Assembly (NCBI GenBank): GCA_012064415.1
Contig: SSNU01000009.1
Coordinates: forward strand, 43,846 to 66,683
DNA length: 22,838 nt
Direction: 5' to 3'
Source: Gyrodactylus bullatarudis
Taxonomy: Eukaryota > Platyhelminthes > Monogenea > Gyrodactylidea > Gyrodactylidae
Below, in pieces: positions 8,446 to 18,029 of this stretch. The notes under the pieces were generated by a model. That model saw nothing but the letters and a program-made list of their open reading frames with translations. It was not told where the DNA came from and ran no database searches. Made by a program: the position numbers and the translations under genes. Each line of letters starts with the position of its first letter. Position 1 is the first letter of the stretch.

Positions 8446-8485
8446 GAGTGATAAACGTTGTATTTCGCCGGGTCTCTTCAGACTC
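8446..8485 (-). ncRNA. Hammerhead-ribozyme-like core (type I), right copy
   Basis: Read on the minus strand: GAGT (stem I), CTGAAGA (core), GACCCGGC (stem II position, closing G-C but a poor stem), GAAA, then TA...TA closing a 3-bp stem III over a 7-base loop, cleavage triplet ATC, and ACTC, which pairs with GAGT. Expected cleavage is after ATC. Tiny stem III and type I topology are what Penelope-like elements are known to carry in their terminal repeats. It lies about 130 bp downstream of the Penelope-like coding region, on the same strand. The weak stem II suggests low or no activity. Confidence 0.55.
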
Positions 8486-8613
8486 TACCCCGGTTAACAT
8501 ATAAATACTACTACAATGCTCTATTTAGGACCTTCCATTGGTTCATTTTGGTTTCGCAACTTCTTTCAGAAGGGTGGAGAGCTTGCTGTAAAATTCATCT
8601 CTTGATCTGCTAA

Positions 8614-10734
8614 TTACTTTTGCCTTTTGAGAAAGTTGTCAATTTGTAACTGCCCACTGTACCTTTTTCGTTTTCTTTTGGTTGTTGAGCAGTTCTTCCT
8701 TTCCCTTTTATCACTAATTACAGGTTGACTGGTAATTTGATTATCAACTATTGTTGACTTCTCACTGGTTTCACATTTTGCCAATTCTGTAATAGTTGCT
8801 GGGGCTGTACAATGGATTTGAGAGAGAAGATTATCAGCTTTAGCTAACGTCTCATTAATTTCAGTTTCTTTTTCTGTCTCAATTTGTGTAGAGCACTGAG
8901 TAGGAATTCCAACATCTAGACTTAAAATTCTTCCGATCTTGGCAATCTGCTTGCTCTTGATGTGGACATCACGACCTTTGAATCCTAATTTATTTGCAAG
9001 TTCCTTGTGGACACATAGACTTGGTTTGAGCTTGGTGATGAAATGGCTCTCAGCGCAGCTCAAATTTGCTTGTCTGGTCTTGCCTCTAGATGGTGTTGAA
9101 CTGCACTGTTGTGTTTTGGCCTGAGGTGTTCTCTTACTCTCTCTCCAAGTGATCGGGTCGTTTGTCCAACATATGAAGATCCACATGAGCATTTGAAGTG
9201 GTAAATAACCCCTTTCTTTTTCAGCTTTGGGATTTGATAATAGGCGAAAAACTATGGAAAGGCAAAAACTGGGTCGGGGTTGTTGTCTTTCGATGAATCC
9301 TCGTGATTGCTCTCGGGCCATCTCGCGAAATTTCAAGATCAAGGAAACTCAGCTTCCCTTCAATCTTTATTTCATTGGTGAAGTTTACATTGGGATGGAT
9401 CATATTCAAAATTTGGCTCATTCCTCCGACATCAGCGTCTTTTTCAACCACTAGGAATGTGTCATCAAGGTATCTGAGGTATAATCTGGAACTACTGATC
9501 ATCTGCTGCATTGGTTCCCGTTCAAGCGATGCTAGAAATATATCAGCGAGGAGTGTGCCTATTGGACTTCCCATTGCGAATCCATCAACCTGCTTGTAGT
9601 ATAGCCCTCCAAATTTGAAATCGATATTGACGACCGTCATGTATATAAGATCTTTGACTATTTCCGGCGGGACACTACATAAAGAGGGATATTTAGATAT
9701 TTGGTTCATTATAAACTTGATTGGCACGTTTGTGAACAGAGAGGATACGTCAAAAGAGATCATTTGGCTGTCATCAAAGTTGGTGTCTCTGAGCTTGGAA
9801 ACAACATCTCTTGAATTGGACACTGAGTATTCACAAACTTGGTTTCTTAAAGGCAACAGTTTTGAATTCAACCACTTCACGAGGAGATGCTGGGGACTGG
9901 CTGACATGTCTAGAATTGACCTGTACGTCAAGTCGGTAGACTCTTTGTCGACTTTTGGGAGCAAGTACAAACGACTGATTTCCGCATCGAGTTGGCTTCA
10001 TCTTCGTTGATCAAACCTCTTTCCTCTAGCGATGTTATCTTGCTGTGTATTGCCTTTGTGAAACCTTTCAATCTTTTCTCAGTTTGAACTGCATCGACGA
10101 GAAGGAATCTTTTCCAATCCGCTAGGAGGAGTTTTCCTTTTGATAGGTAGTCCGTCTTGTCCACCAATGCGATGCCTGTTCCTTTGTCAAGATGGCATAG
10201 TAGAACGTTGGGATTTTCTCTCAGCTTTGATAGAGCGTCGTAGTGGTACTTTTTCAGCTTTTGTGCGTCAGGATTTCTCTGCTTATATTGTGTCCATGCG
10301 TCCTTCACAACTGAATTGAAACGCTCTCTGTCTTGGCTGGAGGAAGCTGTTAGTTTTTCTGTCCTGCTAATGAAGCTTTCGAAGCCAATATCTGTTTCAA
10401 CATCGAGTTTAGTTAGATTTGGCATACAAAACTTTGGCTCAAAACTCAGAACTTGTAGGGTGGCCTTGTCTAAAATTAAATCAGTGAAATTAAAAACATT
10501 AGACTCAGGATTATTCGGAAATAAAGAATCAACATAGGAATTGACGACTGATTTCTTCATCTCTATTCTCTTCTTGTTTCCTTGGAATGTTGATATCTGA
10601 TTGAGCTTGACTAAAAGTCTCTCATGAAGATTCTGTGGTAGTATTTCAATTTCCTTGACCAATTTGGATTTTCGCAACTCATTATCTTCTATATTCTTCC
10701 GTAATTCATCGATCCAATCCGTTGTGATCTTCAT
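8614..10734 (-). pseudogene. Penelope-like element: reverse transcriptase plus GIY-YIG endonuclease, frameshifted
   Basis: Penelope-like elements copy their RNA with a telomerase-related reverse transcriptase and nick targets with a C-terminal GIY-YIG nuclease. From ATG 10734: an N-terminal part with DKATLQVLSFEPKFCMPN and LLCHLDKGTGIALVDKTDYL. A frame change near 9985 leads to LYLLPKVDKES and the RT motifs: ISFDVSSLFTNVP (catalytic Asp), GFAMGSPIGTLLADIFLASL, YLRYLDDTFLVV (catalytic Asp pair), LSFLDLEISRD and HRKTTTPTQFLPFHS. Next, in a second frame (9239-9060), is KGVIYHFKCSCGSSYVGQTT with RSLGERVREH, a textbook GIY-YIG start. In a third frame, FITKLKPSLCVHKELANKLG ends the nuclease, followed by a basic tail (KRKRK) to 8614. 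About 100-150 residues between RT and nuclease, and perhaps 20 inside the nuclease, are missing. Inactive. Confidence 0.93.
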
Positions 10735-11255
10735 CGCATTTTGTGTTTTTGAAAAAGTATTATTTAAGGCTATTTATGTGAAACACATCAGGAATCCAAC
10801 TTAGAAATCAAAAATTAACTGTGCTTAAATTTCATTGGTTAAGAATCATGGTTCAGGCATATAACCGAGATGTAAAATACGATTTGGGTAGAGTGGGATA
10901 GAAAACGGGTACTTAACCTTTAAAAACCAATAATTTCTTACTGTTGAATAAAGCTCGTCTAGAAGATTCAAAATCTGGGTTTAGGTCTAAACATATCAAG
11001 AGAAGTTATGAACCTTGAAAGATAGTCGAGCAACTTATATCAGATGAAAAAAATCAAGTCTATTCCCATAATACTATTAGTCGATAACACAAAATCAAAA
11101 TACCTTATCAACTAGGAAATTATTCAATGTTGACCTACACTAATTACTAATGAGTAATTACATGCATGTTGATAATTATACTAACTATTGTTCTCATTAC
11201 ATAGCACTTTGATAACTAATTTAATAAGATCCCCAGTGATTAAATCTACTTTACC
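10735..11255. other. 5' flank of the Penelope-like element, no gene
   Basis: On the minus strand upstream of 10734 there is CCTGATGTG-TTT-CACATAAAT (10774-10795), a 5-bp hairpin preceded by CTG and followed by AAA, faintly like a decayed hammerhead. There is also an inverted CCAAT (10837-10842). No protein frame was found. Confidence 0.3.
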
Positions 11256-11441
11256 ATGGTGAAATTTAAAATAAGTTATGAATATCTTAAGAAAATTTCT
11301 ATATATATTGGACACACAATACGCCGCCCTGGAGAAAGGATCGATGAACACATGCACAGTAGGAAGACAGCTGTCAGACTTCTTGTGGCAACTTGCAAGA
11401 AAATTAAACATATTCGTACAAAGAAAATTTTTCTATCATGA
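11256..11441 (+). pseudogene. Possible GIY-YIG nuclease fragment
   Basis: A 61-codon frame contains ISIYIGHTIRRPGERIDEHM followed by HSRKTAVRLL. The order Y-I-G-x-T, then R..R...EH matches the second half of the GIY-YIG fold (YIG, catalytic Arg, and the EH that follows). The GIY half and the zinc-binding Cys residues seen at 9200 are absent. It is on the opposite strand to the Penelope-like element 520 bp away. It may be a fragment of another such element or a chance similarity. A minus-strand ORF (11181-11411) covers the same bases and looks less meaningful. Confidence 0.3.
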
Positions 11442-11508
11442 TCTGAATAATGCTTTAGTGTGCATGTATGTTAGGAAGAAGTATATTGACGATCCCTTAT
11501 TAGCGTGA

Positions 11509-12178
11509 AACTTTCTTTCTGAGTCATTTGAGGTTTGAGAAGAGCTGTCAGATAAAAAATATAATACGATCCTGAATACTTTTTAAATTATACTGTCATA
11601 AAAAACCTCATCATCAACTAATTTTAATTTAAAAAAACATATCAAGAATCTGAATAAAAGACACGTATCTAAACTCCCACGTTTTCTCACACATCTCTTC
11701 CTAAATGATGTTGATGGTATTGAGATATTTAAGGAACTATTTTTAATTCCTAATTTCAATCACTATCATCTTATTTCGTATAAATCAACAGTGTGTTAAA
11801 AAATGAACAGAGGTCATGAATCCTTCTTTCAAACCAAGATAGTTTTAAAGATTATACAAAAGATCAAAACTAACCTTGAATAATGCACTTATCTGAAAGC
11901 GTGAACATTTTAATAGTTGAATGAATGAATGAATGAAAAATACATATTTTCTGCTTTAAAATTTTCATTTTCATATAGAATAGAAAATAATCTTGTTACA
12001 AATTTAGTATAATAAGTTATCAATAACTCTAAGTGTATATAAGAATAATAAAATAAATGCATCTTTTTTTAAATAAAGAATTGGTTCAGTAAACGAAACA
12101 ACCATCAGGTCACCAAATTTTTAGCCAATAAAAACATCCCTATCTATCCCAGAGACCATCTATATCAAATTTAATATT
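11509..12178. other. No gene; short tetranucleotide repeat
   Basis: AT-rich sequence. A TGAA microsatellite of five units lies at 11918-11937. Nothing else is recognisable. Confidence 0.5.
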
Positions 12179-13324
12179 GGAAACCCAGTAAACATCGATG
12201 GGCATTTCGTTGATAGGCAGTTTGATCTTGTGGAAAATCTGAGAGTTACTGACTGAGGCTTTCTTCCTCAATTAGATCGTGTTGTTGTTGAAGAAAACGC
12301 ACAAAATCCTCAGCCAATTGACAATAGGCCTCGTTCCAGGAGAGGCAACAATGCATACTGGAAAGAAAAAGAAAAACTTTCCGGTATCCAGAGGATAACT
12401 ACAAGCTGCTTAAGAGGGATTCTGAAGCTGGCATGTCAATCAGACAATTGGCAGAACGATACGAAATGTCAAAGACTGCTGTTTGGCACAAATTGAGGAA
12501 GATTCCACCATCGAACCAGTCAGTAAAGGGGTCAGACCAGTCTAGTTTCCTTCACTCATGAGAAGACTGTCAACTGTCATCAAATTGGATGCTAAATCTT
12601 CCCTAGCGTCATTGACTATAATCCACTTCCCGGGAAAGCCTATAAGGACGATCAGGAACTATGCAAGGAAACTGCAACTGAGTCTTAAGAAGAAGAGAAG
12701 GCGTCTCAAGGTGACCAGAGAAATCCGACTGAAGCGTTTGCAATTTGCAATGAAGTAAGCTTATCATAAATCTGCGTTATGAAAAGCACTAATAGATTTT
12801 CTTTAGGTATGTCGGTAAGGGACCCGAATTCTGACATATGAAGTTTGGTGACGAGGTCCAGTTCGTTGACAACGTTACAGCGAGAACCTCGAAATATATC
12901 TGGACCTTTCCTGGATCTGACTCACAACGTGAGAGGTTGCCAACAGTGAGGTCAGGCACCAGGTTCATGTATTTTGCAGCGATAGCCTATGGAAAGCTGC
13001 CTTTCTTCGCACCAAAATAGGGCCCTGGTGGTATAAAAAGCGAAGACTTCGTCAGACTCTTTGACCTGGCTCTTCAAGAGTTAGAACCGGATTATGTTAT
13101 AATCTCCCCTACAATCCGGACGAAACTTTTGATGAGGACTTGGCTGGGGCTAGGTTATTTAACAAAAAATAATTTTTCTTTATTTCATTCTCATGTTTCA
13201 AATTCCAGATACATCCGAAGATTCCGAGGATTTTCGACTACGGGACGAGGATGGTGAGAACGATATTGGGGTCAGGGTGGTTTCTGACAAACAGATTAAA
13301 GCTAGGCTTTTAAGCAAATTTTGA
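12179..13324 (+). pseudogene. Tc1/mariner-type transposase relic with intron
   Basis: Pieces of one protein lie in order on the plus strand but in several frames. Near 12190 is NPVNIDGHFVDRQFDLVENL, one stop, then DRVVVEENAQNPQPIDNRPR. After a one-base shift comes YPEDNYKLLKRDSEAGMSIR and QLAERYEMSKTAVWHKLRKI, a clear helix-turn-helix. From 12558 there is a basic linker (RNYARKLQLSLKKKRRRL...RLQFAMK), then a 52-nt intron, then YVGKGPEF, a stop, KFGDEVQFVDN (first catalytic Asp expected in GDE), YIWTFPGSDS and SGTRFMYFAAIAYGKLPFF, which resembles the W..V.FSDE / GG.SVMVWGAI layout. Further fragments are EDFVRLFDLALQELE and LPYNPDETFDEDLAGARLF. Catalytic Asp 2 and the final Asp/Glu are not identifiable, so the superfamily call is moderate. 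Inactive. Confidence 0.55.
12755..12806 (+). other. 52-nt intron in the transposase relic
   Basis: GTAAGC at 12755 and TTTCTTTAG ending at 12806 separate QFAMK from YVGKGPEF. Splicing restores a Lys codon across the junction and keeps the frame into KFGDEVQF, which would otherwise be cut by a TAA. Confidence 0.6.
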
Positions 13325-13836
13325 CATCTCTAACGAAGAATTCATTGATGCTGATGCGAGATGCCTCATAAATGACGAATAATTTCAGAACTAGAGGGTT
13401 AAAATAATAATTAGTAATAATTTCTTGTAAAACTGTGAATTTTTGGTTATAAATGGTGGAATTGGATTCCTTCTACTTTTGATTATGATCTTTCAAGGGT
13501 TCTTTATAATTATAAAATATTATCTTCAAAGTTGAATTACTTTTATATCCTTTGAATAGCTCTGGAATAGCTCGATGAAATACAACGATAAAGTTAGATT
13601 TTCTTACTCCTCTTAAAAGCTGCTCGAAATGAAATTCAGATTTGCCAAATTATTCTGAGCTAATAACAAAGTTTCGTCGTAGGTTATTTCTCAGTACTAC
13701 TAGATACACATGATAAGTCAAACATATGACTTACATTTTTTTTTCTCTCCTGAATCTGAAAAATTTGGGTTCTTAAAGTCAAGATTCAATCAAATTTAAT
13801 ATCTGTGCAATAAATGTGAGAAAAATCCATCTCACA
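13325..13836. other. No gene recognised
   Basis: AT-rich sequence downstream of the transposase relic. No terminal inverted repeat of that relic could be matched here. Confidence 0.4.
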
Positions 13837-13902
13837 TATAAAGGTTATATTAATAACTCTCTACCCCAAAATTCTAACTCTTCAGCGATGATCGAAGTAA
13901 GC
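13837..13902 (+). promoter_or_regulatory. TATA box and possible mini-exon
   Basis: TATAAAGG at 13837-13844 is followed 44 bp later by ATG at 13888, three codons (Met-Ile-Glu) and the donor-like GTAAGC at 13897. The arrangement mirrors the candidates at 3067 and 6250. No downstream exon was identified. Confidence 0.25.
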
Positions 13903-14468
13903 AGTTTTATGCCACAATTATTATTTTAATCTCTGTGAGCATTTAAAGATACGGTCTTAAAACAAAAAGGAGAACTTATTCAAAACCAGATATGTATCGA
14001 ATGTTATTAATGCTAGCTAAATTTTTCTTTAAAGGATTTTTCTTGATCTGTTTGCAAATTGGGAAATTAGACAGTGGTTCAAACGACCATGACATCGTTT
14101 AACACTCAAGGGAAAAATTTAAAATAATAAAAAATCAACTATAATTACAATAATATTTATTCATAAATAACATAAATACAATGTACTGTTAGTACATGTC
14201 AACTTATATTTTCCTATCGAGGGTAAGGTGAAAATCTTAATTAATTATATGTGTTGTGACGAATTTGGGGAACGTGGGGAATGTGTACACTGTACAGACG
14301 TATATTTTGTGTTTTCAATTGTACATATGTTGTGACGAATTTGGATAATTTGCCGATTAATAATCTGCGAGTTTTCCTGCTGATTATGCATAATTAGCAA
14401 ACACCTGACGAATATGAATAATAAGGAATTAAAGGTTGGATGGGCAATCGATCTATGCTTATATGTAT

Positions 14469-15126
14469 TATAGTTTTAAATAATTGATAAATACAGAATT
14501 ATATCATTTCTTTCGATAAATATTTGTAACTAAATGACGAGTTTTCTTGTAATAATATTTTATTTACATTTACTTTCTTTAATTCGAATTAAATTATAAT
14601 TATAAATAATCTTTCCCTTTCATTTTTTACGCGAAAAAGAAAATTATAAAGGGTTTTCCAAATTCTTTATTTTCACAGTTTATTTTCAAGTGATATTTTA
14701 AATTGCAAAATACTTCTTCAGGAATATACAAATTCTTGAGTTGCACCCCTTTTGACGATGGCATTTAAAAAAGCCTTGCCCTCCAGTTCGTGCTTTTACA
14801 GTGCTGGCAGTTCTTATGCTTACTGCTTTTTCGGAAGTTTCATCAGCAGAATATAGAGTATACATTATTGTAACCTGTGGAAGAGGCCCTTTGGACATAT
14901 TTTTTGATTTCAATACAAAATTCAAGTAATGTAATCTGATATATATCTGAAGGTCAGAAGTCAACCCAAAAAAATCATGTAAATAATCAAAGAGGGGGAA
15001 AAGTACTTTCTTTAATTCAATTCAAATGTAAGTAAAATATTATTTCAAGAAAACTCGTCATTTAGTTACAAATATTTATCGAAAGAAATTATATAATTCT
15101 GTATTAGTCAATTATTTAAAACTATA
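14469..15126. mobile_element. Inner foldback/MITE, 658 bp
   Basis: The inverted arms (about 105 bp, 14469-14573 and 15022-15126) begin TATAGTTTTAAATAATTGA and agree at most positions with scattered substitutions, so they are older than the outer arms. Outer TATA on both sides is compatible with a TA target. The interior holds a short Cys-containing ORF on the minus strand. Confidence 0.75.
14698..14964 (-). pseudogene. Cys-rich tail of a transposon protein, possible
   Basis: An 88-codon frame encodes MSKGPLPQVTIMYTLYSADE, a middle part, then RTGGQGFFKCHRQKGCNSRI and CIFLKKYFAI. The spacing C-x5-C-x4-C resembles the C-x-C-x(4)-C-x(4)-C-x-C tails (KKGC.S.RC.C.K) seen at the ends of several eukaryotic transposase-derived proteins, with some Cys positions replaced (His-Arg for the second Cys, Phe for the last). 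It lies wholly inside the inner foldback, so it may be the remains of that element's own coding region. Low certainty. Confidence 0.3.
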
Positions 15127-15298
15127 GAAATAGTTTTTATTTAACAATACATATGCTAAATCTGTAAACATAAATGATTCTTCATATTATTCTGAGTACA
15201 TTAATTTGTTCTTGAGTTCTTTTTTGAATTTAATTAAGCTTCCAAATATGAATCTCTCCATGGGTTATTCGGACGTATATGTAAGTATACGTAAATAT

Positions 15299-16108
15299 TT
15301 AATTCGAAATAATTAAGCTTAGGTTTTTAATGGATCTAATGAGATTTTTAAATATGTTTTCACATTTATTAAATATTGCCAGCTTTTTTAGGTTGCCAAA
15401 TTCTGGAATATTATAACGCAATCCTTGACGGTTAGAGTTTACTATGGGGGATAATTTGATAAGAGTTATTGATTTTAGTTCTCTTCTAAGTCTAAGAGAG
15501 TTGCTCGGAGAGTTTAGTTCAGTTTGATAACTCGAAGATAGTAGCCGTACAAATCGTTTTTGTGCAGATTGAATTTTTTTCGACTATTTTCTACCTTCAG
15601 GATTCCATATCGCTGAACAATATTCAATAACTGGTCTGGCATAATCTTTGAACAGAAGTGTTTTCATTCCATCAGTCTTTATGCATTTGTGGACATGAAT
15701 GAGTCGAAAAATGAATTTTTTTATAATTTCCTTATATTGGTCAGTGAAGTCAAGTCTGTGAGTATAGGTGACGCCAAGGTCTTTTAGTTTCTCTTTGGGA
15801 AAAATTTTTTCTTGATCAATAAATATATTAAGATCGGTGATCGCCAATTCATTCGGCGTTGTGTAAAAGGATTTAGTTTTGTTTGGACTTAGTCCAAATT
15901 CTCTTAGTTTGTCATTGATTTTTGTAATTTCAAGGTTAAGGATGTTGCTATCATAACTTTCTTTAAAATGGAACACTATTTTGAAATCATCAGCATATTT
16001 GAAGATTTTGAATTTTGAAGATTGAATTTCAGCAAAAATGTTAAATAGTAGGGGACCTACTCTAGAACCTTGAGGAACACCTGACCCAATTTTTCTAAAA
16101 GTTGACCT
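15299..16108 (-). pseudogene. LINE (non-LTR) reverse transcriptase, 3' part
   Basis: The minus strand from 16108 reads RSTFRKIGSGVPQGSRVGPL followed by LFNIFAE (RT motif B), FKYADDFKIV (motif C with catalytic YADD), LSPNKTKSF (motif D), KEKLKDLGVTY, and the thumb RPVIEYCSAIWNPEGRK. A TAG at 15586-15584 interrupts it, and the same frame continues SKKIQSAQKRFVRLLSS through about 90 codons to TAA at 15301-15299. This order is that of Jockey/CR1-like LINEs. The fingers domain, motif A and the endonuclease are missing because the copy begins exactly at the right arm of the foldback. It is inactive and captured inside that element. Confidence 0.88.
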
Positions 16109-16317
16109 AATACATATATAATACATATAAGCATAGATCGATTGCCCATCCAACCTTTAATTCCTTATTATTCATATTCGTCAGGTGTTTGCTAATTATG
16201 CATAATCAGCAGGAAAACTCGCAGATTATTAATCGGCAAATTATCCAAATTCGTCACAACATATGTACAATTGAAAACACAAAATATACGTCTGTACAGT
16301 GTACACATTCCCCACGT

Positions 16318-16907
16318 GTTACGTGGGGTTATTCGTTATAACTATGAGTCTGTATATTATTATTTTTGCTGTATAGCATAAACCTAATTTACCTACAAAG
16401 AGAGGCTAAACATTATTTAAAATACTGTAATCATGAAAATACTCATAGCAAATCATGTTAGCATTAAAAAAACTGATGAGTATGTCTGAAATATAGCGCT
16501 TATCTCTATTCAAATTTGGGCATCGTCCTTTATATCAAAATGGGATATAGATTAGCCAAATAAAGATGAAATTTTTTATCTGTTAGAAAAGAAGCTAATT
16601 TGTTTTTCTGGTAGAAACTTGAGATAGATCGATAGATGTAGCAATAAAAGTATTTTAAAAAAATTAAAAGACATAAACAATTAAATACCCTCACTAAGCT
16701 GAAATTCATAGCATATTCTACAGAGTTTTCGGTAAATTTTAACTGATTGACATTCGATCTCTAAAATAATGACTATAATTAAGCTAAAATAAAACATAAC
16801 TTACGTTCTTCAATAGGTTCTTAAATATAAGCATATCATCATATATTCGATATGAAGAAATAATACGTCAAACTTTATTATAACTACTCTTAGGTAAGGG
16901 TAGTCTT
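16318..16907. other. No gene recognised
   Basis: AT-rich sequence. A stretch near 16810-16850 (CAATAGGTTCTTAAATATAAGCAT) resembles the CCAAT-side flank of the ribozyme-like core at 8485-8545, suggesting that the third copy (16916) also belongs to that repeat family but has an insertion between the two parts. Confidence 0.35.
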
Positions 16908-16915
16908 TCAGGGTT

Positions 16916-16952
16916 AAGTCTGAAACCCGGCGAAATAAGATGTTTATCACTT
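16916..16952 (+). ncRNA. Hammerhead-like core, third copy (deleted core)
   Basis: AAGT, CTGA, then CCCGGC and GAAA, then TA...TA over a 7-base loop, triplet ATC and ACTT. ACTT pairs with AAGT. Compared with 8446-8485, where GAGT pairs with ACTC, one G-C pair has become A-T, keeping the helix. Three bases are missing from the catalytic word (CTGAAAC instead of CTGAAGA), so this copy should be inactive. It also carries the shared downstream leader (CTTGTTCTCTAA...CTCATG). Confidence 0.4.
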
Positions 16953-16980
16953 GTTATTTGCTTGTTCTCTAATCTTTCTC

Positions 16981-17184
16981 ATGAATAGTAATCTTTATTC
17001 ATTTTACGACAAAATAATCAAAAATAGACAGAATATCAAATTAATATTTTCGGAAGCTCTTTTTATTACTAAGTATTACTTGTCTTCTCGTCCTTATTAT
17101 GATTACATGTATGATTGGTTATTTCTACCCATTTATTTTAGCCAGTATTTCAAAAACCAATTCGAAATCGTTTTCTGCATGTAA
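16981..17184 (+). CDS. Unknown aromatic-rich small protein (67 aa)
   Basis: The start is taken at ATG 16981, which sits at the same distance after the shared leader as the ATGs at 173 and 8413. The frame runs MNSNLYSFYDKIIKNRQNIK, ITKYYLSSRPYYDYMYDWLF and ends with FKNQFEIVFCM before TAA. It is rich in Tyr and Phe and has one Trp. No signal peptide or known domain is seen. Beyond the leader it does not clearly align with gene A. It may be one exon of a longer gene. Nothing supports a function. Confidence 0.35.
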   Translation: MNSNLYSFYDKIIKNRQNIKLIFSEALFITKYYLSSRPYYDYMYDWLFLPIYFSQYFKNQFEIVFCM

Positions 17185-18029
17185 TTTCAAGCTAATAAAA
17201 ACCTTAAAAAACATACTAATTATATAACTACAATAGAAAAATTGAGAATCCTTATTCAACCTGGTCAGAGGTAATTGTGAAAAATAACTTGATGAAAATT
17301 GTCTTCTAGAAGTTCAAAACGTTATGGTCTTCTTAAGATTACTACTACTGTCAAATAACACCTGTCCTCGTGAAACGATCTCCATTACTTTATGTTTAAT
17401 ATTGATATATTAATAAACTGTGATACCACATTGTTAGTTAGTTAAATTTCTGAAAACAATGTAATTTCGACATTTTCATTAAACAAACGAAGAAAAGCAT
17501 CAGGCAAAGATTAATTCGAATACTCTCTTCTTCAAAGCTTTGATAATATATATATTATATTTATTCTCTCACCGGTGACAGTGTAGTCTTCTGTGATAAA
17601 TTTTAAAGTGTAATGATTCTTATATAAATACTTTGATTTATTAATAGTAATTTATCATTTGAAGACAACAGTTGCCTGATTTCCTCAAAAATGGGAATTT
17701 ATCAAGAATTTTAGAATTTTTTATGACTTGATTCCTCTGCTGAATAAAATGAATATTTGTTACTCAATAACAAAATTAAATTGAATGAAAAAAACATATT
17801 TTCATAAAAACAAGAGGAGCAATACTTTTTTCCTAATTGCCATTGTCAATAGGGTCTTGATATATAGCTGGTCCATTCAGCCCGATTTCAAGCCCTAACA
17901 TTTTGAATAATCTAAGCTCATGATAAAATCATGCATTTAAAACTAGTATACATACGGTTTTTCTTTATGTTGGATTCATAAACTGGAAAAAATCGATTGA
18001 TAATATTGAACCAAGTAGTTCCTCGGGGA
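17185..18029. other. No gene recognised
   Basis: AT-rich sequence with no supported coding frame. A donor-like CAGAGGTAAT lies at 17264-17273. Confidence 0.4.

Larger units (their letters stand above)
5735..8580. repeat. Right arm of the large inverted duplication
   Basis: Minus-strand text of this stretch follows the plus strand of 1-2390 in patches and in the same order. It holds the better-preserved copies of the outer protein frame (8413-8072 -), a further minus-strand frame (7779-7540) and an inner fragment (5997-5793). It is about 450 bp longer than the left arm, so one arm gained or lost sequence. Its outer edge runs into the 3' flank of the Penelope-like element. Confidence 0.6.
14272..16317. 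mobile_element. 2.05-kb foldback element with 201-bp identical arms
   Basis: Arms 14272-14472 and 16117-16317 match base for base, with a constant coordinate sum and therefore no indels. Inside are a second foldback (14469-15126) sharing four bases with the left arm, and a LINE reverse transcriptase 3' part on the minus strand that stops abruptly at the right arm. Identity of the arms implies recent mobility or ongoing conversion, while the interior is decayed. The unit TGTTGTGACGAATTTGG occurs within the arm (14328-14344) and again just outside it (14252-14268). No clear target duplication was found. Confidence 0.8.

Noticed and set aside
8551..8575. Second hammerhead-like core (CTGAAAGAAGTTGCGAAAC, minus strand) beside the Penelope-like element
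   Set aside because: The core word has an extra base, and no cleavage triplet followed by a stem I partner could be found.
9221..10010. Plus-strand ORFs across the Penelope-like element
   Set aside because: They are antisense to well-recognised reverse transcriptase motifs on the minus strand.
11918..11937. Possible repeat array such as CRISPR
   Set aside because: It is a simple TGAA microsatellite of five units with no spacers.
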